Source of the DNA: Bipolaris cookei | Taxonomy: Eukaryota > Ascomycota > Dothideomycetes > Pleosporales > Pleosporaceae | Assembly: GCA_002286855.1 (NCBI GenBank) | Contig: NRSV01000031.1 | Coordinates: forward strand, 1-64,000 | Direction: 5' to 3' | DNA length: 64,000 bases | Shown here: piece by piece, positions 19,523-30,407 of the stretch | How the letters are laid out: every line of letters starts with the position of its first letter | Position numbering within the stretch: position 1 is the first letter of the stretch | Made by a program: the position numbers and the translations under genes | Notes under the pieces: model-generated | What the model saw: the letters and a program-made list of their open reading frames with translations, nothing else | The model's database searches: none | Told to the model about the DNA's origin: nothing

Positions 19523-21118
19523 ATGAGCCATCAAACTCACCAACATATCCCCTTCACTGAGCCGTTCGAAGCTGTGAGTTCCTGCGAAACCGATTCCGAT
19601 TTGGAAATACTTCAACCGTCTCACCCTCGACGACGTCCGCTAAAGCGAGAAGTTTCAAAATCCTTCTTGCATACGTGCAGCTACCTCAGAAAGCGTCGGA
19701 AAAGGTCACAATCAGTGCCAGAGACATCAATCGACTGCCCTTACCTAACACTGCCACCTGGAGACTATGTGATGTCACCATCATGTTCCAATGTCAGTAG
19801 CAACCACTCTGTCCTTACCACACCACTTCCCAGCCCTGCCATTGATGACATGGAACACGGACTGGAACATGAGCGGAGACAGTCGCAAGTCACCGAGCTC
19901 CTCAACCGGCTCAACTTCAGGCTCAAGCGGCTCTTCGGCAGCCGGAGAGGCTCGGTCGAAGATGGAGACCCATCAATGGCCTCTTCTGACACACGACGCT
20001 CAAGCTTGTCTTTCAACCTGCGTGGTCCCACAGACCCAGCAAATGTTGACCGCACTCCCGAATATCAGATGTGGAATGGGTCGTTTCAGTTCCCCAATGT
20101 AAGCGAGTTCTTTGACGCAAACGGCGACGTTGGCCCCAGTTCCTTCTACAACACTGCTGACTGGAATGCTTTCCAGGAAACGTTACAGGCACAAGGGGAT
20201 ACGGCCATACAGACACACGTCAACAGCCACCGAGGTTCCAATGCGGACATGGATCTGGACCGACTGGATTGGTTTCGAACATCTGGCACGCAGGGCTCTG
20301 ATTGTGAGCCTCGGACACGCAAAGACTCGTTCTTCAGCTTTAGCGATTTCCTGAGATCGCGACGGTCCAGCAAAGTGGACAAAGGGAAGGGGCGCATGAC
20401 TATGGACAACGATACGGCTGTGGGGCCACTAGACGAAATGTCGCTTCTATCCAGTGGCAGTACGAGATTGGGAGTGGAAACACGCTGTCTTGCTGAGATT
20501 GGTGTTCTTCCTCGCGTGTCAATGGAGACGATGTTGCCCCTTTCGCCAAAGGAACCGCATGATGTCCCACAAGCAGAATTCTCCAACTTAGAATCCAGCA
20601 CACCACTATTGCATTGCTCGGGGTCTTCAACATCACCCGGTGAAGAAGCGCAGGAAAGACAGGTGCACAGAGCACAACCAGCCAGCTCTTGCATAACCAT
20701 ACCACTTTTGTTAGAGGGACAGGCAGAAGATGCAAAGGCGGCCTGTGGGTCTCCAGCGTTGCCAGTTTCTAGTATGGATGATCAACCGGTTCCCATTAGA
20801 CCTGCGACGCCGGTTCTGGTCCCCACCATTGTGTCATCGCCATCGCCACTGACCCCAATGCAAAGTCTCATTCTGGGCCCTCAGCAGCATGAGATAGAAT
20901 GGAGTCAGTGTTCTTTGAGCAAATGCAGATCCCGTGTCTCGTTGTGCGAGATGTTGAGTGATGAAGCGCCTCGGACAGTGTGCTGCTGCTCTTGTGTTCG
21001 GGAAGAAGGTAACAGGGCATCGGGTGGACTGGGGTTGAGGAAGAGTCTGGATGATAGGTGTTGGTGGGATGGCGATGATGGTGGCAAGGGTGGTGCAATG
21101 CGGAGGCTGGACATGTGA
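19523..21118 (+). CDS. Serine-rich hypothetical protein
   Basis: A single-exon frame of 531 residues from the first ATG (MSHQTHQHIPF); the frame is open a little further upstream without an ATG. I recognise no family. The protein is low-complexity, rich in Ser, Arg and acidic residues. It has a basic cluster (FLHTCSYLRKRRKRSQS) and repeated RRxS-type sites (GSRRGSVED, DTRRSSLS, RSRRSSKVDKGKGR) that suit basophilic kinase phosphorylation. A possible short coiled coil is VTELLNRLNFRLKRLFG. The C-terminus has a Cys cluster (TVCCCSCV). No signal peptide or membrane segment is seen. Possibly a lineage-specific regulatory or scaffold protein. Confidence 0.65.
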   Translation: MSHQTHQHIPFTEPFEAVSSCETDSDLEILQPSHPRRRPLKREVSKSFLHTCSYLRKRRKRSQSVPETSIDCPYLTLPPGDYVMSPSCSNVSSNHSVLTTPLPSPAIDDMEHGLEHERRQSQVTELLNRLNFRLKRLFGSRRGSVEDGDPSMASSDTRRSSLSFNLRGPTDPANVDRTPEYQMWNGSFQFPNVSEFFDANGDVGPSSFYNTADWNAFQETLQAQGDTAIQTHVNSHRGSNADMDLDRLDWFRTSGTQGSDCEPRTRKDSFFSFSDFLRSRRSSKVDKGKGRMTMDNDTAVGPLDEMSLLSSGSTRLGVETRCLAEIGVLPRVSMETMLPLSPKEPHDVPQAEFSNLESSTPLLHCSGSSTSPGEEAQERQVHRAQPASSCITIPLLLEGQAEDAKAACGSPALPVSSMDDQPVPIRPATPVLVPTIVSSPSPLTPMQSLILGPQQHEIEWSQCSLSKCRSRVSLCEMLSDEAPRTVCCCSCVREEGNRASGGLGLRKSLDDRCWWDGDDGGKGGAMRRLDM

Positions 21119-21700
21119 GAGTGAATGTTCAGGAAAACAAAAAGGTGGTCGCGGCTTATTGGTGACGAGACGAGACGGGTAGTGCGTGATCATCACGAGT
21201 TGCTCTATTCAGAGTCAGTAATAGCTAGTAATGAATTGGACCTTCATAAACTTTGCGCCCGGTGCTTCACATTTTTGTGCTGTGTGCCTGAACCTGTTTA
21301 TGTTTTGGTATCCGAGATTTGTGTTTGGGGAAGGGTGCATGGGACGTTAGTCAGGGCATCGCAATGATGTGCATGGGAAACATGATTTTCCATAATGAAC
21401 CGTCATGTCGGTTATTCGTATTATAACGTGATACTATGCCAACTGTACTACGGCTGGTGCTCGTGCTCCTAAAATATGCAAATACTGCCGAGAAGAACCG
21501 CAATGCTCTGAATCAAAAAGACAGGGGAGACCTCGCCAGGCCTCATGCTAAAATGAGCGAGTCATGTATCGCTTCCCCAAATGGGTATCGAAAACTGAAA
21601 GGACTGTTTTTGAATCCGAGACGCTATGCATGGGAAGAGGGAGTGAAAAATGCAGAGAAAATAAAAAGAGGCGTGCTTGTTTTATCCTCGCCGGACCTCC
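21119..21700. other. Convergent intergenic region
   Basis: Holds the 3' ends of the serine-rich orphan and of the GPI-protein gene. Open frames here (for example 21436-21774 +) overlap the end of the real minus-strand gene and lack support. Confidence 0.45.
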
Positions 21701-22488
21701 TTACAAGAGGACGGCAAAGCCGAAAAAGACACTGCCAAAGAGAGCAGCTAGACCCAGACCAGCGTTGGGCATGAAGAGGGAGCCAGCACCGTTGTTGTTG
21801 TTGTTGTTGTTGTTGTTGTTGCCGCTGCTGCTGCCGCTGCTCCCGGTGGGCTCGGCACCGCCGAAACCAGTGACTGGGATGGTGTTGCTGGCAGTACCGG
21901 ATGGCTTTGCGGTGGAAGCCATGGTGGTGGGGAGAGAAGTGTTACCGCGGTAGGGCTCTTGGGCACCGCATGGGTGGTCCTCACTGAATGAGTGTGTTAG
22001 CAGTGTTCTGAGACTGCGAGGTGTTTTGCAAGTGCTTACCGGCAGGCGCTCTGGCAGGAAGGGTCATTGCCGCAGTTGTTAACGCAGTTATTTCCCCATT
22101 GCTGGCAGATGAAGAAGGGCAGGGTCTGGGAGTATTCGGTAATGTTTGGGGAGACGCCGTTGTCGCAGACGCAGTTGTAGGTCAAGTTCTCGGGATCACA
22201 GTCATTTGCCTCTGTGCTCATGGAGCTGACGCCAGGCTGCTGGAGACAGATGAGAGGACATTGTGCCGTGTTCTGAGAGCACCAGTAATCTGAAAAAAAG
22301 ACGAGTGAGTTGGTGGTCGAGGCAAACGGACGACAGAAGCCAGAATAGTACATACCTCTGGTGGACTCTGGAACGGTGTCTGGGTCGATTGTGTAAGGGT
22401 AGTTGTTCTGTGGAGTTGACTGAGCAGCAGTAAAGCCAGTCAAGGCGGCAATTCCGAGAGCGAAGACGGAACGCATGACGGGTATCAT
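21701..22488 (-). CDS. GPI-anchored cysteine-rich surface protein (DUF7707 type)
   Basis: Three exons (22488-22356, 22289-22040, 21983-21701; introns 66 and 56 nt) give 221 residues. An N-terminal signal peptide (VFALGIAALTGFTAA) precedes a Cys-rich domain with the family motifs WCSQNTAQCPLICLQ, NCVCDNGVSPN and FFICQQWGNNCVNNC, ending in HPCGAQ. A Ser/Thr/Gly linker contains ten consecutive Asn. The C-terminal hydrophobic segment (LGLAALFGSVFFGFAVLL), preceded by small residues, is a GPI-attachment signal. The mature protein should be displayed on the plasma membrane or cell wall. Function is unknown; related proteins occur in many copies in filamentous ascomycetes. Met5 is an alternative start. 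Confidence 0.88.
21791..21820. repeat. (GTT)10 coding microsatellite
   Basis: Ten perfect GTT units read on the minus strand as AAC and encode an Asn10 run in the linker of the GPI-anchored protein. Length variation would change linker length without a frameshift. Confidence 0.93.
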
Positions 22489-23287
22489 GGGAATGACGGT
22501 GGGTGTTGATGCGTGTAGAATAGGCAGTATGTAAAGCTCAGCGGTGGCGGGAACAAGCGACTGGTGAGGGAATTACAGCAAGTTATATACGGTCAGCGAC
22601 AGACAGTGAACTAGTCAATGCAAGGGGCACGGATGGTCAAGCAGCGAAGGTGAAGACGGACGAGGAGGCTGGATGGCACGGCATGTGTGGCATAATATAT
22701 AGCGGGAGGGTTGGCATCGGCAGTAGGCAATAAGCTAGTCGACGACGAGATAGGAAAGCTCACGATAGGGACCGTGCGGGTGTCTCCCCGCCGGCCAGTG
22801 CTGAGGGGCGGGGCGGTGATTCGAGCATCCGCGGCGACATGTGCATCTGCGGCTAGAAAGAAGATGCTGCAGGCTGTGGGGAGACACTGCGGCGAGCGGG
22901 ATTTGCCCAAGTGGCTGCTCACAGGCGACTAGGGAGACTAGGCGACCAGGGGGGAGGTTGGCGCCACCAGCCTAGCATCTGTCTGGCTTAGTCAGTCTAG
23001 CCCTCGTCGTCCTGTCCAGCATCCAGGGTCCTCGCACGCATCCGAGCGCGACCTGCCCATCCCCCATTATGCATCCGTTCGGCGGGCCATGGGTATCGCC
23101 ATTGTCAATCAACACACGCTAGCCCGCTACTTAGGCCGCTGCACTGCTGTGCTGATGTTGCTGTTGCTGCTGCTGCTGCTGCTGTCGCGCTGCTGAGCAA
23201 CCACCGCCCGGAAACACGCCCAACCCCTCCAAACCCCTCCTCTGGATACTCGACGAGATACCCGTCAGCCCTCCCAGCCACAAGTGC
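22489..23287. other. Divergent intergenic region
   Basis: Upstream region shared by the GPI-protein and PX-protein genes. It contains a CTG/TTG trinucleotide run at about 23155-23184. No gene was seen. Confidence 0.45.
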
Positions 23288-24201
23288 ATGGAGCCGGCCA
23301 AGTCTGAGACTCGAGAGCCGTCGCCGCCGTCGCCCGACGGCAGCAGTGTGGCCGTGGTGCCACCCTACTGGCAGCAGCACCAGCGCAGTGCCAGCTACCG
23401 CAGCACTTGCTCTGCAGACAACAACAACCGCCCCGCGCCCATCGGCCTCGAGGACCATACTCATGACGGCTCAGACCACTGCAAGGCGCTGTGGGCAAAG
23501 GGCGTCACCATAGACGATTACGTCGTTGTCAGTGGCACTGCACCGGCCATCGGCGCCTACGTCGTCTGGAACTGTACCGTTCAGACGCTCGATGTGAGTT
23601 TGCCTCCAACAGCCATGCGCTAGTCTGTCGCGTCCTTGTTGTCCAGCCAATCGCCAGCCTGGCCTCCCATGCCACACCATCCACATCAGGTTGCGCATGC
23701 ACAAGGGCCCGCGGTGGAGCAACGAGATGCATCTTGCTAACCATCTTGTCTAGGGAGGCCCCATGAAGATACGCAAGAGGTAGGTGTCGTTGTCATGTCT
23801 CCTTTGCCGTGTGCCTCGTGCACGTACTTTCTCCAGGCAGAGGACTGTATTGACAGGCATCGTCAGATATTCCGAGTTTGAGGAGCTGCACGCAAAGCTG
23901 CTGCAGACATTCCCCCATGCCGCAGGCTCGCTGCCGCAGCTGCCCCCCAAGTCGGTCATCTGTAGGTTGCACCACCTTACCTCACCCCACTCCTAAAGTG
24001 CCGTTGACTGACCTGCTGGGCGTAGCTCGCTTCAGGCCCCGTTTTCTGGAAAAGCGGAAACAAGGGCTGTCGTACTTTCTAAAGTTTGTGCCGTATCGAT
24101 AACCACCCCTAGCGCATGTCCACTGACCTTTTTTTAGCTGCGTCCTGCTCAATCCGGAATTTGCTGGCGCGCCGGTGCTCAAGGACTTTTTGTTCCCGTG
24201 A
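23288..24201 (+). CDS. YPT35: PX-domain protein, YPT35-like
   Basis: Five exons (23288-23593, 23754-23779, 23837-23961, 24026-24083, 24138-24201) give 192 residues. The N-terminal 75 residues are disordered and Pro/Ser-rich. A PX domain follows from about residue 80: strand VQTLDGGPMKIRKR, the phosphoinositide-binding segment IVRYSEFEELHAKLLQTFP, the PLPPK loop (SLPQLPPKSVI), then SRFRPRFLEKRKQGLSYFL and the closing helix NPEFAGAPVLKDFLFP. PX domains of this kind bind PI3P. Yeast Ypt35 sits on endosome/vacuole membranes and recruits lipid-transfer Vps13. The second exon is only 26 nt. Orthology to Ypt35 rests on architecture and on the end of the domain, so treat the symbol as probable. Confidence 0.86.
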
Positions 24202-24884
24202 TGTCATTTGCTGTATACCAGTATTGCTTTTGTCCCTCTATTCTGCCCATGCTAGGGCCTGGGCTGTGCACATCAAGGGCATTGGGTGCGACGTTGTTGG
24301 CTCTCTTCTGTGCGCTACTACTAGTGCCAAGGCCTCGAGGTTTCTGTTTCATCTTTTCGTCTCGCGCAGCTGCGTTACTTGTACATACAGACACATAGAC
24401 ATACGTATACATACATACTTGCAAACATCCTTGGAAGTCCATGGCAATTCAGACAAAAGTTGTCGAGAAAGGTGCAGTTGCTGACCGCGTGCCGGCCCCA
24501 GGACGGTAGCCAAGTGATTGGCCGGGCAGCCTCGGTGGCGCTGCCAGTCGCCCAAGCATGTCCGGGTTGCTGTGCTGCAATTCGCTGCGTGTGCCGCGAA
24601 GATGCTGGAGCGATATGAAAACGTGACGAGTGTGCTATGAAGCTTAATCTGACGTCTGCTCGCCGGGTCGTAGGGTCGGTCGTGTGTGCAGCAGCCGTGG
24701 GAAGCGGTACAGGTGCAGCAAGCTCGCCTGCCAAAACAGCGCGGACGAGCTCTGCGAATCGACGACCCCCTAACGGCTCGCGTTTTGCATGAACCCAGCA
24801 CAGCGCGACTCTGAATGGCAAGCTCGACAATGGGATTCTGAAAAATGTCCCAGCCAGTCGCGAATGATCTTCAGCTTGCTCAAC
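24202..24884. other. Intergenic between PX and SAS4 genes
   Basis: Same-strand neighbours. An ACATAC-rich stretch at about 24385-24420 is the only notable sequence. An in-frame ATG at 24789 would extend the SAS4 gene by 32 residues. Confidence 0.45.
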
Positions 24885-26530
24885 ATGGCCAACGCCGTTC
24901 GGCCTCTGCTGCGAGGCTCGAATGACCGGCAGACCAGACTCAACTTCTTGCCCGTGTCGCGCGATGACGCCCTCGCCCACGCCCACGCACACTCCCACGC
25001 ACACGTCCAGCGCAACACCACGCCCACCGCCACCGTCGCGACACGCCGGACTTCACGCTCCGGGCCCCTGATCGTGCTTGCAGACGACGACAAACCCGTC
25101 CTCCAGACCTCGCCCGATACACCCGCCGCCCGCACCACAAGCAGAAAGCGGCCTGCCACAGAGGTTGACCCAGACCTGCCCGACTCACGACCGCCCACCA
25201 AGATCACTGTCACACAGCCCCACGGCGACCACCTGCCCATCCCCAACCGTGTTTCCGTGCCCCTGCGCCTCGAGGCCGCCCATGTCCCTTCGCCAGCATC
25301 GACGCCGCGACCAGCCAGCGCTGGCAAGCTGACTGCCTCGACCCCAGCCGTCCCCGCCCCTGCCTCGACGGCCTCCTCAACCGACAAGAGGAGCCTGCGG
25401 AGCCATGACGGCGGATCGCGCCTCAAGAGCCATCTAGCCATTTACTTTTACAACTACGACGACATCATCGCAGGCGTCTCCAAGGACGACGGTAATGTTT
25501 GCCGTCCCCATGTCGCTTTGCGTGCTGGCTGACGTCGCATACAGAATTTCTTGCTCTCAACACGCCCATATACATTGTCGACGAACCCGTCAAGAGCAAC
25601 ACCCCCGCGCCCACCACACCACAGCCCTTGCGCAACTCAGTGAGTCCAGTGCGCTCACGAAGAGCGAAACCCGCCTCACCTGCGTCGCCTTCTCGCCATG
25701 GCTCAGATGCGGCTATACCTCCGGCGCAATCCTCCACATCTTTCCAGGTTCTAAACTATGCCACCGTAGCCAATGCAATCCACCACGAGGATGGCCAAGA
25801 CCCCCTTGCCGACTCGGTCTACTTTGCCCAGCACCGGCGCGCGGAGCGCAAAGAGAAGCAATTGCGCAACATTGAAAAAGAGCGAGCTATGCACGAAAAG
25901 GTGCAACTGGAGCGCCTGCTCGACGGTCTGCAGGGCCCAGATTGGCTCAAGGTCATGGGCATAACAGGTGTCACAGACGGCGAGAGGAAGGGCTGGGAGG
26001 CCAAGCGTGACTACTTTATCAGAGAAGTAGAAGCACTAGTTGACAAGTTCCGTGTGTGGAAAGAAGAAGAGAAACGGCTGCGCGCTGACAAGGAAGCCGC
26101 CCTAGCCGCAAAAGAAGAAGACGACGAAGCAGACGGCGACGACACGGAAGAATCCGACAGTTTTGTTGCAAACACACGAGATGCACCTCCACCACGACAC
26201 CAACCCAAGGAGCCAGAACCCCCCAAACCCAGACGGCCGCCTCGTCCCCACGGCTTCCTCCTTCCCCTCGTTCCACCCGAGCCCGCAGCACCCTTCCAGT
26301 CCTTTTACGCCAAACCCCATCTCCGCGCTGCAGCTCTGGGCAAGCACCGCCACGGCCGCAACGCCAGCGCCTTTGGCCAGCCCATTCCCGAGTTCGCCGA
26401 AAAGGAATTCGAACTGCCCGATGACTTTATCGATCCCCAATTCTTACGCGACAATGCAAGACAAAGGCGAAGAAGAAAGCGCGAGAGTGGGGTTGGCGGT
26501 GCGAATGCGACTTCTGTGTCGAATGCGTAA
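24885..26530 (+). CDS. SAS4: SAS4-domain protein, SAS/NuA4-type histone acetyltransferase subunit
   Basis: Two exons (24885-25491, 25545-26530; 53-nt intron) give 530 residues from MANAVRPLLRG. In-frame ATGs at 24864 and 24789 are alternatives. The conserved SAS4 domain spans about residues 285-390: VYFAQHRRAERKEKQLRNIE, then LERLLDGLQGPDWLKVMGI and the helical KRDYFIREVEALVDKFRVW. In yeast, Sas4 bridges the MYST acetyltransferase Sas2 and Sas5 in the nuclear SAS-I complex that acetylates H4K16; family members also occur in related HAT complexes. The N-terminal half is disordered and Pro/Thr-rich with His-Ala repeats (HAHAHSHAH). The C-terminus is Pro-rich and then basic (RQRRRRKR). Confidence 0.86.
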
Positions 26531-27312
26531 TAGCTCCTTTCTCTTTCTTTCTTTTGCTTTGGAGATTCTGACTGGGATTTCGTGGAATATCGAGATTCTT
26601 CTCTTCTCTTCCCTTCTCTTCTCTTCTTTCCTTTGCATTCTTCTCTGTTATACCCTTTATATGAACTTCACACATGGCTGCGAGAACGATGTATCTCTTT
26701 CTGTGCGAAGCCAAAATCAAGGCGTAAATTTCTACATTGGGCGTTATTCTTGGGAGGTGTCGTCTTCTTCTTTTTCTTTCCTTTAATATGCATGTATCGG
26801 GTTCCGGATTAGGCAAAGGGAAGGGGAGGGGGAGGGTTTTTCGCCTTCTCTCAGACAAATGCGTCGTCGTCGTGTATAGATAGGACTTGGTATGTAATGG
26901 GCTTTGTTGCCTGACAAATCAATCACTGGAAGCAAGTAACATGTATATACATCTGCCACGAGTTGAGAGATGGTAGGTTTGATTATGTGATTTGATGTTT
27001 AAATACATGACTATAGCGACGGATGGAAGCTGATGGTGCCATTTGACTCATTCCAGTGTTTCCTTCATAATATCCACCTCAGTTACCCACAAGTAAAAGA
27101 GAAGGAAGAAAATACTCAATTCATCCAGCACATAAGAAAAAGATCTGATGTAAATCGTGGCCCGAAAAGAAGAAAAGACAGCCTCTTACATATACACGAG
27201 GTTTTTAGCACCAGCGCCGAGCAATGCCGCGTCCAGATGCTTGACCCCCTTTTCCGTAAACGCCAAAAACAATTGCCTTCAGCTAACGCATCAAAAAAAA
27301 TCACAATGTAAT
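26531..27312. other. Convergent intergenic region, CT-rich
   Basis: The 3' flanks of SAS4 and RRN3. Strong polypyrimidine repeats (tctctt type) run at about 26535-26645. A Puf-type motif is at 26940-26949. No gene was seen. Confidence 0.5.
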
Positions 27313-29391
27313 TTAAGCGCTTGCCTCTGTACTGCCGTCATCAAGGTCATCAGCGTTCGCTTCACCCACTTCGTCATCGCTGTCGTCTTCCTCTTCTTCG
27401 TCTTGATCAGAAGTGCTGTCATCTTCGTCATCGCCTTCTTCATCTTCCTCGTCATCGTCGTCGTCGTCATCATCCTCCTCATCTTCATCTTCATCATCTT
27501 CGTCCTTTTCCACAGGCATCCCAGGAACCGGTCGCCATTGCACGTAATCATGCTCAACCCATCGTTTACTGCGTGGCAGAACATACGGATCAAATGGAAA
27601 GTACGCATCCATCAAAAACGCTTCTTCGCCCTTCTTTCCCGTCAGAGCCGTCTCTCGCCCGCCTATGCCAGTGAGATAGCTACTGGCAAGACTGCGGGCA
27701 AGTCGTACACGCTTATTCGTCTCCACCAATGTATCGACGTAGGTGAAGCGGAGGTGCTTGGCAATGCGGCCAAACTGTTTGACAATGTCTGGTGCGCATA
27801 TTCTGAGCGGATTGAGCTTGCAGAAGATGTTGCGGCGTATAATTTCGAGCGTCGACCGATGCCACTCAAAGTCGCCCTCGTGATACATGATGTCGGCGTC
27901 GGTGGGTAGTGAGCCGTCGGGCGTGACAATGAGGTCGCGCCATCGAAAGCAAAAGGCGTAAAGCAGTGCTTGCGCAATGGCATAGTATGTGCCGTAGCGC
28001 CGTAAGTCAGGTCCTGTACATTTCGGCTCGTGCAGCATGCGTAAACGCTCGAGTTGCGAGCACAAAAGATCAAAGACATTGCGCACAACAAAACCGGGAA
28101 CGTGTGCACCACGGGCAATGTACGAGGCAAGGTAGGCGCAGGCTGATGCTCGAAGTAGTGGAGGCCGGTTTGAGTCAATGGCAAGATGTGAACAGGTATC
28201 GACGAAACGCTCCATGAAATCCGTCGACAGTTGACTAAAGTGGAAGAGGATGAACTGGGTGTGCCGCGATCGGTATGTCGGAATGATGATGGATTGGAAC
28301 TGTGCAATGAGAGACTGGTAGGTGCGGTCCATCTCCAAAAGGTCGCCCTTCTCGAAGATGGAGTCGTAGTAGGCAAACTGAACGTCCATGACGGTATCAA
28401 GCTTGAGCATGGTGTCCTTGATGTCCTTGAGTCGCTGCTCTTCTGGCTCGAGACTTTCGTGACTTGAGACCGAGCCATCGTCACTCATGTCGTCGTCATC
28501 TTCTTCATTGTGGATGGCGTCACCCACAAGCCGCTCCTCTAGATCGTCGTCTATGTCTTCCATATCCATCTGCATCTGCGCGTCTATCTTGCATAGCTTG
28601 TCTGTTACTAGCGCGAGGACCTCGCCTCGAATCTCTGGGGCGTATTCGGTGACTTTGTAGATGTTCCGGATGTACTCAGCGTGCTTCTTAGCGCTCTCAT
28701 TGGAGAAGGGAAATGTGCTGGCAATAATGGGGGCCAGGTAGGAGCTGACCATGGGAGTGTATCGAAGTATCAAGACCAGAGTCTCGTGGACGCGTGCCAG
28801 GAGGCGAACTCGCTGGATTGGGGGGTCGTCGTGTTGCCTAGCGTTTACTGACGGCAAGTCGAGGAACATGTCGACAAGCATCTGCAGCACAGTTGACACG
28901 TAGCCAGACTGTACTGAGAGCAAGGAGCGCAGGAAGTTGCGATAGGAGCGCAAAAAGTCTTCATTGCGGGCGACCCAACTACAGTCGATGACGGCATGAA
29001 CGAGGCCTTTGCAGTTATGGTCAAGCTGCGGCGTATGGCTTGTGAGGGCAACGAGGTACTTTTGGAGGAGTTGTGAGGATGGCGCGTTGGCTGAGGTAGG
29101 TGCTTCCCTGAAGAGGGCTCGGAGTCCATCGTATGCTGTCTTCTCGCCTATGGCGTGCTTCTCCATGGCCCGACGCACCTCCTCCCCCACCAGCTCCGCG
29201 CTCTTCTCATTGTACTCGCTCAGTACGTGCACATCGACTTCGGGGTCGAAGGTGACTCTGCGCTTTTTCAGCTGGCCTGGGGCTGTGTTCTCGGCGTCGG
29301 ACGAGTAATCAGATTGTTTGCGTTTGAGCCTACCACCCGTGCCTGGGGTGACGACGAGCGGCGAGCGGGGATTCGCAGTAAGTGAGACCAT
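27313..29391 (-). CDS. RRN3: RRN3, RNA polymerase I-specific transcription initiation factor (TIF-IA)
   Basis: A single exon of 692 residues from MVSLTANPRSPLVV. The frame is open upstream but has no ATG. RRN3 hallmarks are LLQKYLVALTSHTPQLDHNC, LDTVMDVQFAYYDSIF, QSIIIPTYRSRHTQFILFHF, FVDTCSHLAIDSNRPPLLRA and YPFDPYVLPRS-like YFPFDPYVLPRSKRWVEHDY. The fold is HEAT-repeat-like. Rrn3 binds Pol I and recruits it to rDNA promoters in the nucleolus. Two acidic regions stand out: one around residues 290-320 and a C-terminal run of about 70 mostly Asp/Glu residues encoded by GAN repeats at 27320-27500. The cyclophilin gene lies only 256 nt upstream on the same strand. Confidence 0.95.
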   Translation of the reverse strand: MVSLTANPRSPLVVTPGTGGRLKRKQSDYSSDAENTAPGQLKKRRVTFDPEVDVHVLSEYNEKSAELVGEEVRRAMEKHAIGEKTAYDGLRALFREAPTSANAPSSQLLQKYLVALTSHTPQLDHNCKGLVHAVIDCSWVARNEDFLRSYRNFLRSLLSVQSGYVSTVLQMLVDMFLDLPSVNARQHDDPPIQRVRLLARVHETLVLILRYTPMVSSYLAPIIASTFPFSNESAKKHAEYIRNIYKVTEYAPEIRGEVLALVTDKLCKIDAQMQMDMEDIDDDLEERLVGDAIHNEEDDDDMSDDGSVSSHESLEPEEQRLKDIKDTMLKLDTVMDVQFAYYDSIFEKGDLLEMDRTYQSLIAQFQSIIIPTYRSRHTQFILFHFSQLSTDFMERFVDTCSHLAIDSNRPPLLRASACAYLASYIARGAHVPGFVVRNVFDLLCSQLERLRMLHEPKCTGPDLRRYGTYYAIAQALLYAFCFRWRDLIVTPDGSLPTDADIMYHEGDFEWHRSTLEIIRRNIFCKLNPLRICAPDIVKQFGRIAKHLRFTYVDTLVETNKRVRLARSLASSYLTGIGGRETALTGKKGEEAFLMDAYFPFDPYVLPRSKRWVEHDYVQWRPVPGMPVEKDEDDEDEDEEDDDDDDDDEEDEEGDDEDDSTSDQDEEEEDDSDDEVGEANADDLDDGSTEASA

Positions 29392-29647
29392 GGCGACTAC
29401 AAGACGATTGGCATAAGCTTTCACATTGGAGCAGAAGACAGTGTATCCAGCGCGTGTGTACTTGGCGTGTGCTGGCAAAAAAAGTATAGCGAGGGGCGGG
29501 GGTGGTGGTGATTGCACGCGACTGCGGTTAGGCCCGAGAGAATTTCAGCGGGTCGATTGATTATATAAGCACAGACAGGGCGCATCCATCATGGTTTACT
29601 GAGCCACTAATACATGATGATCTTGTCGTCTTTATCAACGCAGGCAA

Positions 29648-30407
29648 TTACATTTCACCGCACTGGGCAATGACAATGTCCTGCACAGGCTTTCCCTCTG
29701 GGTTTGCGAGGGTCCGCGTGTTCTCAATCTTGGTCACTACATCCATGCCCTCTACCACATTGCCGAATACTACGTGCTTTCCATTCAGATGAGGAGTACC
29801 ATTCTTAGCGGTGATGATGAAGAACTGGCAACCATTGGTATTGGGCCCGCTGTTCTGTGCATTGTTAGGGCTACGTGGTTTCAGACGATGCACACACATA
29901 AAACTTACTGCCATTGACAGCAGACCGGACTTGTCATGCTGCAGGGTAAAGTTCTCATCGGCAAATTTCTCTGTACCGTAAATGGTCCTTGAGCCTGTGC
30001 CGTTGCCATTGATGAAGTCTCCGCCTTGGATCATGAAGCCTTTGATCTAGTGCTGTTAGTGATGCGGCAGGCAAGCACGGATGCAAACGGGTATGCAAGT
30101 GCGCAAAGCGAAACATACGACACGATGGAACTTGCAGCCCTTGTAGCCCTGGGGCTGTCCGCGATTGTTCTTAGTTTCGCCAGTGCAGAACTGGCGAAAA
30201 TTCTCAGCAGTCTTTGGAACGATATTTTTGAACAGTTCCATCTTGATTCTGCCCAGCTTCTCGCCTGGGTGCTTATGTCAGTCATTTTTGCTGCGAGTGT
30301 GGGGTACATGCAGCTGGACAAGGGCGATGCGGGCAAACTGGTGGAGGCATACCTCCTAGGGTGATGTCGAAGAAGACGATTGGATTAGGCTCGGCAGTGT
30401 CTGCCAT
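29648..30407 (-). CDS. Cyclophilin (peptidyl-prolyl cis-trans isomerase), PPIH-like
   Basis: Four exons (30407-30353, 30264-30119, 30046-29909, 29854-29648; introns 88, 72 and 54 nt) give 181 residues. Cyclophilin signatures are [73 protein letters not shown] and [12 protein letters not shown]. Arg and Phe of FHRV, the QGGDF segment and the Trp-free active-site loop [10 protein letters not shown] indicate an intact catalytic pocket; the usual Trp of CypA (WLDGKHV) is replaced here, as in PPIH-type spliceosomal cyclophilins. It accelerates proline isomerisation and probably associates with U4/U6 snRNP proteins or acts generally in the cytosol and nucleus. No targeting peptide is seen. Confidence 0.94.

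Noticed and set aside
27320..27500. GAN-rich repeat at the RRN3 3' end
   Set aside because: It is the codon pattern of an acidic C-terminal tail, common in RRN3 proteins, not an independent repeat element.
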